A stretch of DNA of 64,000 nucleotides from Candidatus Bathyarchaeia archaeon (lineage in GTDB: Archaea; Thermoproteota; Bathyarchaeia; 40CM-2-53-6): the NCBI GenBank assembly GCA_035935655.1, contig DASYWW010000037.1, positions 124,001-188,000 on the forward strand, read 5' to 3'. Shown here piece after piece: positions 42,254 through 50,119 of the stretch (its first letter is position 1; each line of letters begins with the position of its first letter). The notes under the pieces are model-generated. The model searched no databases. It was given only the letters and a program-made list of their open reading frames with translations, and was not told the DNA's origin. Both the position numbers and the translations under genes were made by a program.

Positions 42254-43018
42254 TTATTTTTCTCTCAACGTGAACCTAAGCCCAGACCAAGTCTTGTCGA
42301 TCGAACAGATCTTGAAATCGACCATTCCAGCAGCGAGCCCAGCCTCTCTTACTACTGATTGTCCCAAGTCCGTTTGAATTTTGGACGTTTTCTTTGTCCA
42401 GATAATCCATAGTCCAGCATTTTTCGAAAACCGCCTCATGTGTTCCAGTCTCTCTTCTAGCTCTCTTCGAGACCTTGCAAACCAAAGGGTCAGGTCAGAC
42501 TGGCCTCTGACGCCATCTCGCAGCACAGCATTTTCTGGTAATTCGCCCAGGGCTTGTCGGAACCCCGCAGGTGCCCCGACCAGGGAAATGGTTTGTCCCG
42601 GTTTGATTCCGAGCTTCTTGATGAGAGGCGCCCCTGCGTAACCTTCTAGGCGCGACCGCGCTTGTGGGGGCTCTTTGGGAGGGTGCCTGATAATCTTGTC
42701 CAATCCTTCCCGGATCTTATCCCAGTTTGTGTAGTGTGCGTAGGGTATCTGTGCTAGGACCCTTTCGACTTTCTCATGCTCTCCATCGACAAAGACCAAG
42801 GGTATTGGTCGAGTCGCCTTGTAGGATCTCAGCGCCATGGCCACATCCCGCCCTTGAGATGGCAACCGAGAAAGATCGATGATGAAGACATTTGGAGGAT
42901 TCTCTCTTTCGCGGAGGAGACTAGGGGTGAACTTGTCGTAGGTTACAATATATCCAACGGAGCGAAGGCGATCTGCCTTCTCTTTAGCTTCGACCGCATT
43001 CCAATGGATGAGCCTCAC
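42254..43018 (-). CDS. Receiver-like domain fused to DUF3052-type domain
   Basis: A 254-residue two-domain protein. Residues 1-110 resemble a degenerate response-regulator receiver (ADRLRSVGYIVTYDKFTP, VFIIDLSRLPSQGRDVAMALR, IPLVFVDGEHEKVERVL) with an Asp in IDLSR at the expected phosphorylation strand. Residues 130-254 match the DUF3052 layout: LGIKPGQTISLVGAPAGF, DLTLWFARSRRELEERL, GLWIIWTKKTSKIQTDL and GMVDFKICSIDKTWSGLRF. The function is unknown; it could be a signalling protein reading small-molecule or phosphorylation state. Confidence 0.75.
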   Translation of the reverse strand: MRLIHWNAVEAKEKADRLRSVGYIVTYDKFTPSLLRERENPPNVFIIDLSRLPSQGRDVAMALRSYKATRPIPLVFVDGEHEKVERVLAQIPYAHYTNWDKIREGLDKIIRHPPKEPPQARSRLEGYAGAPLIKKLGIKPGQTISLVGAPAGFRQALGELPENAVLRDGVRGQSDLTLWFARSRRELEERLEHMRRFSKNAGLWIIWTKKTSKIQTDLGQSVVREAGLAAGMVDFKICSIDKTWSGLRFTLREK

Positions 43019-43063
43019 ACGGGTACAACAGCGCCCTCCGTGTTAGGTTGCGCTGCCACGCCG

Positions 43064-43402
43064 TTATTGGCGTTTGATGTTAGTCACTCTAAGTTTGAAC
43101 TGCAGGGTCTTGCCTGCCATAGGATGGTTCCCTTTCTTTCCATAGGCCTTCTCAGGAGGAATGACAACTTCTTTCTCTTCGTTGACCTTCATTCCGACCA
43201 GGGCTTCGTCAAATCCTTGTATCACTTTTTCGGCTCCGAGAATTACCTGCAGGGGCTTGTAATCTCGGGCAGGGTTGTATAGTCCTGCGGATTTGGCTTC
43301 TTTCTCCATTGAAGTATCGAAGACCTTCCCACCCGGGTATCGTCCGAGGTAGTGTACCGATACTGTGTCTCCTTTCTGTGCCTTCAGTTCCGCGGTGCTC
43401 AT
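43064..43402 (-). CDS. FKBP-type peptidyl-prolyl isomerase
   Basis: A 112-residue cis-trans prolyl isomerase. Features are KGDTVSVHYLGRYPGGKVFDTS, the core VILGAEKVIQGFDEALVGMKVNEEKEVVIPPEKAYG, and the final strand TLQFKLRVTNIKR. It lacks the chaperone insert-in-flap domain seen in many archaeal SlyD-like FKBPs, so it is the short form. A stretch KSAGLYNPARDYKP replaces the usual loop between the first strands. It starts at ATG 43402 and follows the GNAT gene on the same strand by 17 nt. Confidence 0.92.
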   Translation of the reverse strand: MSTAELKAQKGDTVSVHYLGRYPGGKVFDTSMEKEAKSAGLYNPARDYKPLQVILGAEKVIQGFDEALVGMKVNEEKEVVIPPEKAYGKKGNHPMAGKTLQFKLRVTNIKRQ

Positions 43403-43419
43403 CGTCGAGCGCTGTTCTA

Positions 43420-44022
43420 CTAAGGGCTCTGTAAATAGCTAACGGTCGGTTTGCCACGCGGTGGTTCAGATGCCGCTCTTATCGATTCGAATTCGTGTCT
43501 AAGCAAGCCAAGCACTATCAAGTCATGGTAGCGGTTGTCGAAGAAAACCGCGTCTCGCAAACGGGCTTCCTCTTTGAAGCCTAGTTTCTTAGCCAGTTGA
43601 AGGCTAACATTATTCTCAGCGTACGTCCACCATTCGGCCCGGTGCAGATTCAATTGTCCAAACACTTCGTCGAGTAGGAGCCTGGCCGTTTCTGTCCCGT
43701 AACCCTTGTTCCAAGCAGCCTTCTCACCCAACGCCAAGCCGACATCGGCAGCGATCATTCGGCGCTGAAACTGATGGATTCGTATCGTCGCCCAGCCGAC
43801 TGGCTCGCGCCGGGATCTCTCTTCGATAATGTACGCTCTCCTTCCGGTATCCTCTCCCTTCAGCTCTCTGGCGAATTCGGCCTCCAATGCTTCCTTCGAG
43901 ATCACATGATCCGGGAAGGAACGAGCCAAACGCATAATCTCTTCGTCGTTCTGCCATTTGTGCAGCACTGCGATATCTTCGCGCTCTAGCGCTCGGAGAA
44001 CAACTAGCGTCCCAGACAGCAA
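43420..44022 (-). CDS. RimJ/RimL-type GNAT acetyltransferase
   Basis: A 200-residue N-acetyltransferase: LVVLRALEREDIAVLHKWQNDEEIMRLAR at the N-terminus, VGLALGEKAAWNKGYGTETARLLLDEVF as the acetyl-CoA binding loop, and ENNVSLQLAKKLGFKEEARLRDAVF near the C-terminus. The closest known types acetylate ribosomal protein or peptide N-termini or polyamines; the substrate is unknown. It starts at ATG 44022. Confidence 0.87.
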   Translation of the reverse strand: MLSGTLVVLRALEREDIAVLHKWQNDEEIMRLARSFPDHVISKEALEAEFARELKGEDTGRRAYIIEERSRREPVGWATIRIHQFQRRMIAADVGLALGEKAAWNKGYGTETARLLLDEVFGQLNLHRAEWWTYAENNVSLQLAKKLGFKEEARLRDAVFFDNRYHDLIVLGLLRHEFESIRAASEPPRGKPTVSYLQSP

Positions 44023-44134
44023 TGTTGACGATCACTATTCAGATTTCGTCGAATAATAAGCTACATTTTTTGATCCGGTATTTCCAAGAAAGGAAAACGC
44101 ATCTTAATACGGGATGAAAGGGCATTAGTGGCTC

Positions 44135-44419
44135 ATGATGGCTGAGAGGCAGAGGTACAAGGCACGGTTCACGAGCAAGTTGCCCAACGGAGACTTTCTC
44201 GGGCTAACTGTCTGGCCCGGAAAGAGCGACCCCAACGCTGAGGTGCTGACCATCCAGATCCGACGTCAGGGAGGCGCCGGCTGGGAAACAGTTCACCGAA
44301 TTGCCATTTATCGGACGCCTGATGGGAGATACTCCCTTCTGCCGGAGCGAACCCCAGGCTTGCAGCCTCCGAAGACCGAGCCTTTGGGGAGCGAGGGGCC
44401 GAACGAGTCGTTCGAGTAA
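44135..44419 (+). CDS. Small uncharacterised protein
   Basis: A 94-residue basic protein with a beta-rich first part (YKARFTSKLPNGDFLGLTVWPGKSDPNAEVLTIQIRR, then GWETVHRIAIYRTPDGRYSLL) and a disordered Pro/Glu tail. I recognise no family; the beta pattern suggests a small nucleic-acid- or ligand-binding barrel. The start could be ATG 44135 or 44138. TCTTAATAC (44102-44110) upstream is a possible TATA box. Confidence 0.6.
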   Translation: MMAERQRYKARFTSKLPNGDFLGLTVWPGKSDPNAEVLTIQIRRQGGAGWETVHRIAIYRTPDGRYSLLPERTPGLQPPKTEPLGSEGPNESFE

Positions 44420-44486
44420 GAACCGCCAGAACCCTTCAGGGTTATAACGAAGGGCGAGACAGCCTAGCATTGCGTCGGGGATCAGA

Positions 44487-44888
44487 TTGGCTACTAGTGA
44501 GATTGTTCTGGAAGAAACTCCTTACCTCAACCTAACCACGAGAGGCAGACGCACCGGCCTGCCTCGCTCTGTCGAACTCTGGTTCGCTTTCCAAGATGGA
44601 AAGCTCTTCTTCTTAGCCCACGAGAATTCTCATTGGTGGAAAAACGTGGCGAGGATTCCTCGAGTGGAGGTCGAGGTTGGAGAGATACTATTTGAGGGAA
44701 ATGGAAGTCTTGCCCAGGAGAAGCTGGAACATGTCTTCGGCCTCTTTCGGCGCAAGTACGGCGAGGATCAAGTGAACAGGTGGTATGGCGGTCACCGGTC
44801 CAATCGAAGAGTTGTCGCAGTGGAGCTTGGGAGAGTCCTGGGCAAGAGACCGTCTGAGAAGTTGCGGCCCATTGAACTGGCAGCGTAG
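44487..44888 (+). CDS. F420-dependent (DDN-like) oxidoreductase family protein
   Basis: A 133-residue split-barrel flavin/deazaflavin protein. LNLTTRGRRTGLPRSVELWFAFQDGKLFFLA and NSHWWKNVARIPRVEVEVG follow the pattern of the deazaflavin-dependent nitroreductase (DDN) family, where GRRTGxPR and WWKNV contact F420. This suits an organism carrying cofC and cofD in the same window. The substrate is unknown. The start codon is TTG 44487. Confidence 0.8.
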   Translation: MATSEIVLEETPYLNLTTRGRRTGLPRSVELWFAFQDGKLFFLAHENSHWWKNVARIPRVEVEVGEILFEGNGSLAQEKLEHVFGLFRRKYGEDQVNRWYGGHRSNRRVVAVELGRVLGKRPSEKLRPIELAA

Positions 44889-44970
44889 GAGCCTAGGGAA
44901 CACAACCTGAACTGTTTGCCCCGATAGTCATATAGCAGTTCGCTCCCTCCAGAAGAACGTTGGATTTACA

Positions 44971-45234
44971 ATGGCCTACGGTTTGGCTGAGGGTTTCAGA
45001 AAGACTGCAATAAGACTCGGTGGTAAGAAGAAGAATCGTGCGATTGTTGTCGCCACTTTTGGAAACCATTTCACCTTGAACGACGCCCTAGAGAAATTTC
45101 GCAAAGAAGGTTTGCGATTCGAGACTCAAAAGGGCCACATTGTCAAGATTTTCCTCGACAAGAACACGGAAGCGAGAGCCGAGCAAGTACGCAAGATCAT
45201 ACGTGAAGGCTTCGGCTACGTAGAACCTCTCTAG
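44971..45234 (+). CDS. Small basic protein of unknown function
   Basis: An 87-residue protein with a Lys-rich segment KKKNRAIVVATFGNHFTLNDALEKFRKEG and a C-terminal helix ARAEQVRKIIREGFGYVEPL. There is no membrane segment or Cys pair. The regular alpha-beta alternation and basic character suggest RNA or DNA binding, but no family is recognised. It starts at ATG 44971. Confidence 0.65.
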   Translation: MAYGLAEGFRKTAIRLGGKKKNRAIVVATFGNHFTLNDALEKFRKEGLRFETQKGHIVKIFLDKNTEARAEQVRKIIREGFGYVEPL

Positions 45235-45580
45235 ACCCTTCGCTAAACTAGAAAAAATCGCCCATTATCAGCCCTGATCACGATTCTGGAAACCCTCAGG
45301 TCAATGTCCGGAAATTCGTTCGGGTTTGTCGCGATCTTTCCAATGCTATCCCTGCCCGGATTGTGCCCGGAATCACCCGTCTCGCCCATTATCACTGCCA
45401 GACAGGAAATCGTTTCTAGAAAAAGGGGGGTCTTAGCGACCGACCCTCGCGCCGCGTGAATGCCTCCCTCGGACCACCGTGAAAGTAAATCATAGGTTCA
45501 CGCGATGTTTGACAGGTTTTCCTGTTTGTTCAAGTTAGGGTTTTATCGTACCCAAACTCGACCTTCAGTCCGCCTGCGTT
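45235..45580. other. Gene-free stretch with a 13-bp direct repeat
   Basis: In this 346-nt gap TCGCCCATTATCA occurs at 45258-45270 and at 45382-45394, 124 bp apart. A 48-codon minus-strand frame (45243-45389) begins inside the second copy and ends just past the first, but resembles nothing known. Near the right end TTTTATCG (45541-45548) may be the promoter of the 45581 gene. No RNA gene is recognisable. Confidence 0.4.
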
Positions 45581-45766
45581 ATGTCCCTACCCAAGCCCGG
45601 CGACCAAGTCAAAGTGACATTGATGAGCGGCGAAACAATCGAGGGCGTTGTCGACTGGATCGATGGAGCTGGCGCCTGGATCAAAGGAGCCCAGAAGAAC
45701 CGATGGGTACCCTTGGAAGCATTCCAACCGCAAACACAAGCGGCCGATTCAAAAGACGACGAGTAG
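45581..45766 (+). CDS. Small Sm/SH3-like protein
   Basis: A 61-residue acidic protein: KPGDQVKVTLMSGETIEGVVDWIDGAGAWIKG is the strand-turn-strand pattern of an Sm-like or SH3-like barrel (compare the Sm1 motif), followed by NRWVPLEAF and a disordered acidic tail. It is too short for a full LSm fold, so it may be a mini-barrel RNA-binding protein. It starts at ATG 45581 with a TATA-like TTTTATCG about 35 nt upstream. It converges on the ATPase gene. Confidence 0.6.
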   Translation: MSLPKPGDQVKVTLMSGETIEGVVDWIDGAGAWIKGAQKNRWVPLEAFQPQTQAADSKDDE

Positions 45767-45803
45767 CTAATCCCGTCGGATAAATCTCCACTTTGGAACG
45801 TGG

Positions 45804-47099
45804 CTATTTTACGAAGACGAGCCCTTTGCTGCCGTCTATCTCGAAAGTCTCTGTATCAAGTTTTGACGCTGATCCGTTCAGCTTTCGGACCTTCAATTCT
45901 CGCCCATTAGGATCAGAATCATCCCTGTCAAGATCGATAACGCACGACGCCGTATCCTCCAGCCACTTTACCACATCCTTAGGCGCTTTCGAGAGATCCA
46001 CCGTCAAGACAAGTGTCACGCTCGAATCTCTGAGCTTGTCCAAAGTCTCGCTCAGTCTCTTAACAAAGTCCTTGGACGCAACCTTCGCTACAACAGGATC
46101 GATCGAGTCGAATAGAATCTTCGTCTTCTCGCCGATAAACATGGAGCTATTCTTGACGAGTGCGTCCTGTATCGAATCGAAATCAAACGCCTTCTCAACA
46201 TAGTACGGCTCAAAACTGAACGAGTCAGACTGGGACGAAAAACCGTCCACCAGCAAGAACCTGTACTGCGACTCAGCTTCTGACGGATCCGCGCCTATCT
46301 TCTTCATCTGCTCTCTAAGCGCACCCGGCGCCTTGTCATAAGTGACGAACATGCACGGGTTTCCCTGCTTCAGAAAACTGCTCGCAAGCCCAGAGCACAG
46401 AGTAGTCTTACCAGAACCTTGGCTCCCATTCACAACCACGAGACCAGGAGACTCCAGGTTCCCCTGCGTAAGCTCGAAAATATGGTCGAAACTCTGAGAG
46501 GCCTTTGGAGGGCTTGAACGTTTCGGAGCCTCTTCCCGGACCGACCTCTCAGGTTTGTCCGGAGACGGCGGCGGATAGAACTTAGGCTGCACCGTTTCCT
46601 TTGCAGGCTGCTGCGGAACAGGCTCAGGAGGTTTCATGGAACGGACTGGCGACGCAGGGGGCGTTGGCGCCATAGTTGGTTTGTCGGGCTCGGCGTCCTT
46701 CTTCCCACCTGGGACGATCATCATCGGCCTGCTCGTGGGTGTCGCTCTGGGTGGCACCCATTCTGGGCTGCTCTGCATAGCGAACGCTCTCGGCGGTTCC
46801 CCGCCAAACGAGCCTGAATCGGGCGGCAAATCTCTGAGCAAAGATTGCAGCAGTCTGCTCAACGAACTATCCTCGTCTATCTGAGCCATAGATGGGGAAC
46901 TTCTCGCAGACTGATAGGAGCTACTAGTAGTAGTCATAGGCGGAAGGTTCGGAGGCGTAGGTGAGCCAGCTGGAACTGGGTGAGCCTGGACCGGAGTCGA
47001 AGTCACGGGAGCATTGGCCGTCGATGCGGACGTGGACGTTGTTGACACATCGTCAGTTGCCTCGTCTTCCTTCTCATCTTTTTTCTTGCGTCCGAACAT
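45804..47099 (-). CDS. KaiC/RadA-like ATPase with long Pro/Ser-rich N-terminus
   Basis: A 431-residue protein. Residues 1-200 are low complexity (Pro, Ser, Thr, Lys), with one short helix-like element around SSLSRLLQSLLRDLP. From residue about 203 there is a RecA-fold ATPase: LTQGNLESPGLVVVNGSQGSGKTTLCSGLA (P-loop GSQGSGKT), CMFVTYDKAPGALREQM, YRFLLVDGFSSQSD (Walker B-like), TKILFDSIDPVV and TLVLTVDLSKAPKDVVKWLED. KaiC-like single-domain proteins in archaea are linked to motility and signalling regulation; the role here is unknown. ATG 47099 (MFGRKKK) is preferred over 47144, which adds 15 unusual residues. Confidence 0.8.
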   Translation of the reverse strand: MFGRKKKDEKEDEATDDVSTTSTSASTANAPVTSTPVQAHPVPAGSPTPPNLPPMTTTSSSYQSARSSPSMAQIDEDSSLSRLLQSLLRDLPPDSGSFGGEPPRAFAMQSSPEWVPPRATPTSRPMMIVPGGKKDAEPDKPTMAPTPPASPVRSMKPPEPVPQQPAKETVQPKFYPPPSPDKPERSVREEAPKRSSPPKASQSFDHIFELTQGNLESPGLVVVNGSQGSGKTTLCSGLASSFLKQGNPCMFVTYDKAPGALREQMKKIGADPSEAESQYRFLLVDGFSSQSDSFSFEPYYVEKAFDFDSIQDALVKNSSMFIGEKTKILFDSIDPVVAKVASKDFVKRLSETLDKLRDSSVTLVLTVDLSKAPKDVVKWLEDTASCVIDLDRDDSDPNGRELKVRKLNGSASKLDTETFEIDGSKGLVFVK

Positions 47100-47247
47100 G
47101 GTGAGTATTCCTATGATAGTAATTCGAACAGGAGAACACAGCATGAGTTGTTCTTGGATAGGAATGATGTTACCCTAGCGAATAGTCACCGGAAACAACC
47201 CAGAGGCTTCATTCAATCCTGGACGATGCAACCTTGTCCTTCGATAG

Positions 47248-47808
47248 TCACCGCTTGGTCTTCAGAATGTCCGACTTTGTCAGAATGCCAACAACGTTCT
47301 CACCCTTTGAAACGAGGACCCCATAGTTGGTCTGCAACAATCCAAGGACCATATCTATGGGCGTGTCACTATTGACCACCGGCAACGGCGAATCCATAAT
47401 CTCGCGGACTTTGAGGCCAAGGACAGACTCCAGCGACTCGCCCCTTGCAGCCCGATCGAGAATCGTCTTCTCCGAAATGCTTCCAACAGATCTTCCGCCC
47501 TCGAAAACGGGGAGTTGGGAATAACCCCTACGCCTCATCAAATCAACGGCATCCCGTACAAGCTGCGTTCTAGCTACAGAGACGACAGGACGGCTGATCA
47601 GCTCATCTACCCGACGAGCAGGGCTCTCAACCCCCGCCCTTTCCAAAGCGCTGAAGAGTCTTTGCACGACCGAGTACGAGGGATCCACTGAACCAGCTTC
47701 TATTTTGGCGATTATCGACTGGCTTACTCCAGCGGAGATAGCGAGTCTAGACTGCGTCAACCCGAGCTCCTTCCTTTTCTTCGGAATTTCCCCCAGAGAC
47801 GGAAGCAT
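47248..47808 (-). CDS. XRE-family regulator with tandem CBS domains
   Basis: A 186-residue protein: an N-terminal XRE helix-turn-helix (KRKELGLTQSRLAISAGVSQSIIAKIEAGSVDPSYS, residues 11-46) followed by a CBS pair (MSRPVV-type start at residue 70, SVARTQLVRDAVDLMRRRGYSQLPVFEG, then VREIMDSPLPVVNSDTPIDMVLGLLQTNYGVLV). CBS pairs bind adenosyl ligands such as AMP, SAM or MTA. It is divergent from the split metE-metF operon, with GAATAT palindromes between them, so it probably controls methionine genes in response to such a ligand (inference). Confidence 0.87.
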   Translation of the reverse strand: MLPSLGEIPKKRKELGLTQSRLAISAGVSQSIIAKIEAGSVDPSYSVVQRLFSALERAGVESPARRVDELISRPVVSVARTQLVRDAVDLMRRRGYSQLPVFEGGRSVGSISEKTILDRAARGESLESVLGLKVREIMDSPLPVVNSDTPIDMVLGLLQTNYGVLVSKGENVVGILTKSDILKTKR

Positions 47809-47846
47809 ACCACTAGACTAGTTGGACGGTGTTCTTATTCCTATCG

Positions 47847-47911
47847 GAATATGGCCCAACCATATTCTTAACGGAATATGAGTACAATAGAACTTATATA
47901 ATTAGAATATC
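47847..47911. promoter_or_regulatory. Palindromic operators and TATA box of the methionine operon
   Basis: GAATATGG (47847-47854) and CCATATTC (47860-47867) form a perfect dyad with a 5-bp spacer. A third copy GAATATG is at 47874-47880 and a weaker GAATATC at 47905-47911. TTATATAA (47894-47901) is the plus-strand TATA box, 29 nt before the ATG at 47930. Copies on both sides of the TATA box suggest promoter occlusion. Confidence 0.65.
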
Positions 47912-47929
47912 TGAAACGACAACGAAAAC

Positions 47930-48910
47930 ATGTCCCCGGAAGTCCAGCTTGCTGGAATTCACCCGCGCTCAGAGAAGCTAATTGAACTCACCCGCTCGTA
48001 CGAGCGGGCAAAAACCAGCTGGAGCCAAGTTGAAACTCAACTTGAGCAAGAGACAAGAAAACTCATCAAGCTTCAAGAGAGCCTCGGCTTCAGACACATC
48101 TCCGACGGAGCCTTAGGCTGGCAAGACCAGCTAAGGCCTATGGCGCGATCCCTCAAAGGAGTGGAATCGGGCACCCGATACTCAAGATGGTTTGACACCA
48201 ACACGTTCTACCAAAAGCCCATTATCACAGGCAAGATTTCAGCGGGAGACATCGACCCCAAGAACTTTCTTCGACCAGAGCGCTCGACAAAAGGAGAAAA
48301 CCGAAAAATCACTCTTCCCGGGCCATATACATTCTCCCAGCTCTCAGAAAACAAGCACTACGAAAATTATCCTGACTTACTCTCCGACATTGCACTGGCC
48401 GAACGCGAGATTGTCCGAAGACTCCGGAATGAAGGCGTTACGCTCTTCCAACTATCAGAACCCTGTCTGGTCTATCAGCCATACAGAGAGCGCTTTAGGG
48501 ACAAGTCCGAAGTTGAACTTGCTCTCAGAACAATTCGGTCCCTAGTCAACGATACTCCCGAAGAATTTGTGGTCCAAACCTTCTTTGGGGACGCAGCACC
48601 GATACTCCCCGATCTTCTAGAACTCCCGATTTACGGTATTGGGATCGACCTGTTCGAAACTGACATTTCCTCTCTTGACGAACTGCAAAAGACCTCTAAG
48701 GCACTCGTTTTGGGTGCTGTCGACTCTCGAGAGTCCTTCGTTGAGAGCCCTCGCTGGATTGCTGACACAACGAGGAAGATCAGCGACCTGGCCACTGTTC
48801 AGAATGTGGTCCTTGCTTCCAACTCGGACCTGAAATTTGTGCCGCAAGGAATTGCCAATCAGAAGTTGGAAGCCTTGTCCAAAGCATCGGAACTCTTGGA
48901 GGAGAACTGA
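47930..48910 (+). CDS. MetE N-terminal-domain-like protein
   Basis: A 326-residue TIM-barrel-type protein corresponding to the N-terminal half of cobalamin-independent methionine synthase. Recognisable segments are GTRYSRWFDTNTFYQKPIITGKI, ITLPGPYTFSQLSENKHY, EGVTLFQLSEPCLVYQP and LPIYGIGIDLFETDI. It lacks the zinc-binding residues of the catalytic half, so it should act with the next gene product, probably in substrate or methyl-donor binding. The first 55 residues form a helical hairpin. ATG 47930 follows a TATA box directly, so the message is almost leaderless. Confidence 0.8.
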   Translation: MSPEVQLAGIHPRSEKLIELTRSYERAKTSWSQVETQLEQETRKLIKLQESLGFRHISDGALGWQDQLRPMARSLKGVESGTRYSRWFDTNTFYQKPIITGKISAGDIDPKNFLRPERSTKGENRKITLPGPYTFSQLSENKHYENYPDLLSDIALAEREIVRRLRNEGVTLFQLSEPCLVYQPYRERFRDKSEVELALRTIRSLVNDTPEEFVVQTFFGDAAPILPDLLELPIYGIGIDLFETDISSLDELQKTSKALVLGAVDSRESFVESPRWIADTTRKISDLATVQNVVLASNSDLKFVPQGIANQKLEALSKASELLEEN

Positions 48911-48913
48911 TAC

Positions 48914-50119
48914 TTGACAAAGCTCTTTCCTGTTCAGGAGATAGGGAGTCTCGCTAAACCAAAGTGGAGAACGAAGGGCCTACAACAGCCACTCTCTGCA
49001 CAAGATCTCCTTGAAGCTGAAGAATGGGCTGAGAAACTCGCCATTGAGGATTTCCATGATCGGGCCAAGAATATTCTCAAGGCCGGTGACGACAAAGAGC
49101 GTGTGAAGGACATTCTTGAGCTCTCTACATTATACGGGCTGCGCCTGTTCGAAACGGCTGATGTAGACAACGTTGGCGTAGGGGGAGAGCAGCAACGAGT
49201 CGAAATGTACGAACATGTGATCAAGGCTGTGAATGGAATGAACCTCCTCGGTCACGTCCACTCCTTTGATTACAAGTACTTCAACAAAGGAGTAGCAGAA
49301 TCAAAGATCTCCAGGAAACACCCCATCTACCTACCAGAATTTCTTGATGTTAAGAAGTACGCCCACCGAGCCGTGAAAGTTCCAATTACGGGACCATACA
49401 CCCTAGTAGAATGGTCCTTTTGCGGATATTACATCCAGAAGCAACACGCTTCTTCGCCAAAGACACGAAAGATCGAAGCGAAGCGCGAATTCCTCCTCGA
49501 TATTGTCGAGCAAGTCATACGGCCTGAGATCCGAGACCTTGTCAACGCGGGAGCGTCTTGGATACAAATAGACGAGCCCGCGGTGACCACTCATCCAGAA
49601 CCTCAGGAAATGGATCTCTTCGTCGAAGGGTGGAACGAAACGGTCAAAGGATTCAATTGCAAGTTCAGCGACCACACCTGTTACCCATCCGAAATAGGCT
49701 ACAAGGTTCTTGCAGAGTACGCACCGAAACTAGACAAATGCGACCAGCTTGCCCTAGAATTCGCTAACCGGGACACCTCGCGTCTCGGAGTCGATGATGA
49801 TTCAAGAGAAGGCTACAGTGACCTCAAATATTTCGTCGACGCCGGTTTCAACGGAGAATTTGGACTTGGCGTCGCTCACGTGCACGACTTCACAGGAACC
49901 GTGTCCTCCGGAGCTGGGCAATCAGTGGGACGAAACCTGATTGAGTCTCCAGAGCTAGTGCGGGACCGACTTCTCTACGCTACTAAGGTCGTCGGGGATC
50001 CGGCAAAAATCTGGGCGAACCCGGACTGCGGGCTCAGGACGCGAACATGGGACGTGTCACTGACGAAGCTCGCGAGAATCACGAAAGGAGCTGAACTTGC
50101 TCGGGAGAGGTACCAATGA
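48914..50119 (+). CDS. metE: Methionine synthase catalytic (core MetE) protein
   Basis: A 401-residue protein equivalent to the catalytic half of MetE, which methylates homocysteine. Zinc ligands are seen as the His and Cys of SDHTCYPSEIG and the Cys of NPDCGLRTR. LLGHVHSFDYKYFNKG, VPITGPYTLVEWS and ASWIQIDEPAV form the homocysteine/methyl-donor barrel. It starts at TTG 48914, three bases after the N-terminal-like gene. In archaea such core enzymes may use donors other than methyl-tetrahydrofolate, but the metF-like neighbour argues for a reduced folate or pterin here. Its stop overlaps metF by four bases. Confidence 0.88.
   Translation: MTKLFPVQEIGSLAKPKWRTKGLQQPLSAQDLLEAEEWAEKLAIEDFHDRAKNILKAGDDKERVKDILELSTLYGLRLFETADVDNVGVGGEQQRVEMYEHVIKAVNGMNLLGHVHSFDYKYFNKGVAESKISRKHPIYLPEFLDVKKYAHRAVKVPITGPYTLVEWSFCGYYIQKQHASSPKTRKIEAKREFLLDIVEQVIRPEIRDLVNAGASWIQIDEPAVTTHPEPQEMDLFVEGWNETVKGFNCKFSDHTCYPSEIGYKVLAEYAPKLDKCDQLALEFANRDTSRLGVDDDSREGYSDLKYFVDAGFNGEFGLGVAHVHDFTGTVSSGAGQSVGRNLIESPELVRDRLLYATKVVGDPAKIWANPDCGLRTRTWDVSLTKLARITKGAELARERYQ

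Noticed and set aside
45243-45389. 48-residue minus-strand reading frame
   Set aside because: No family resemblance, no ribosome-binding site and no promoter seen; its ends coincide with a direct repeat.
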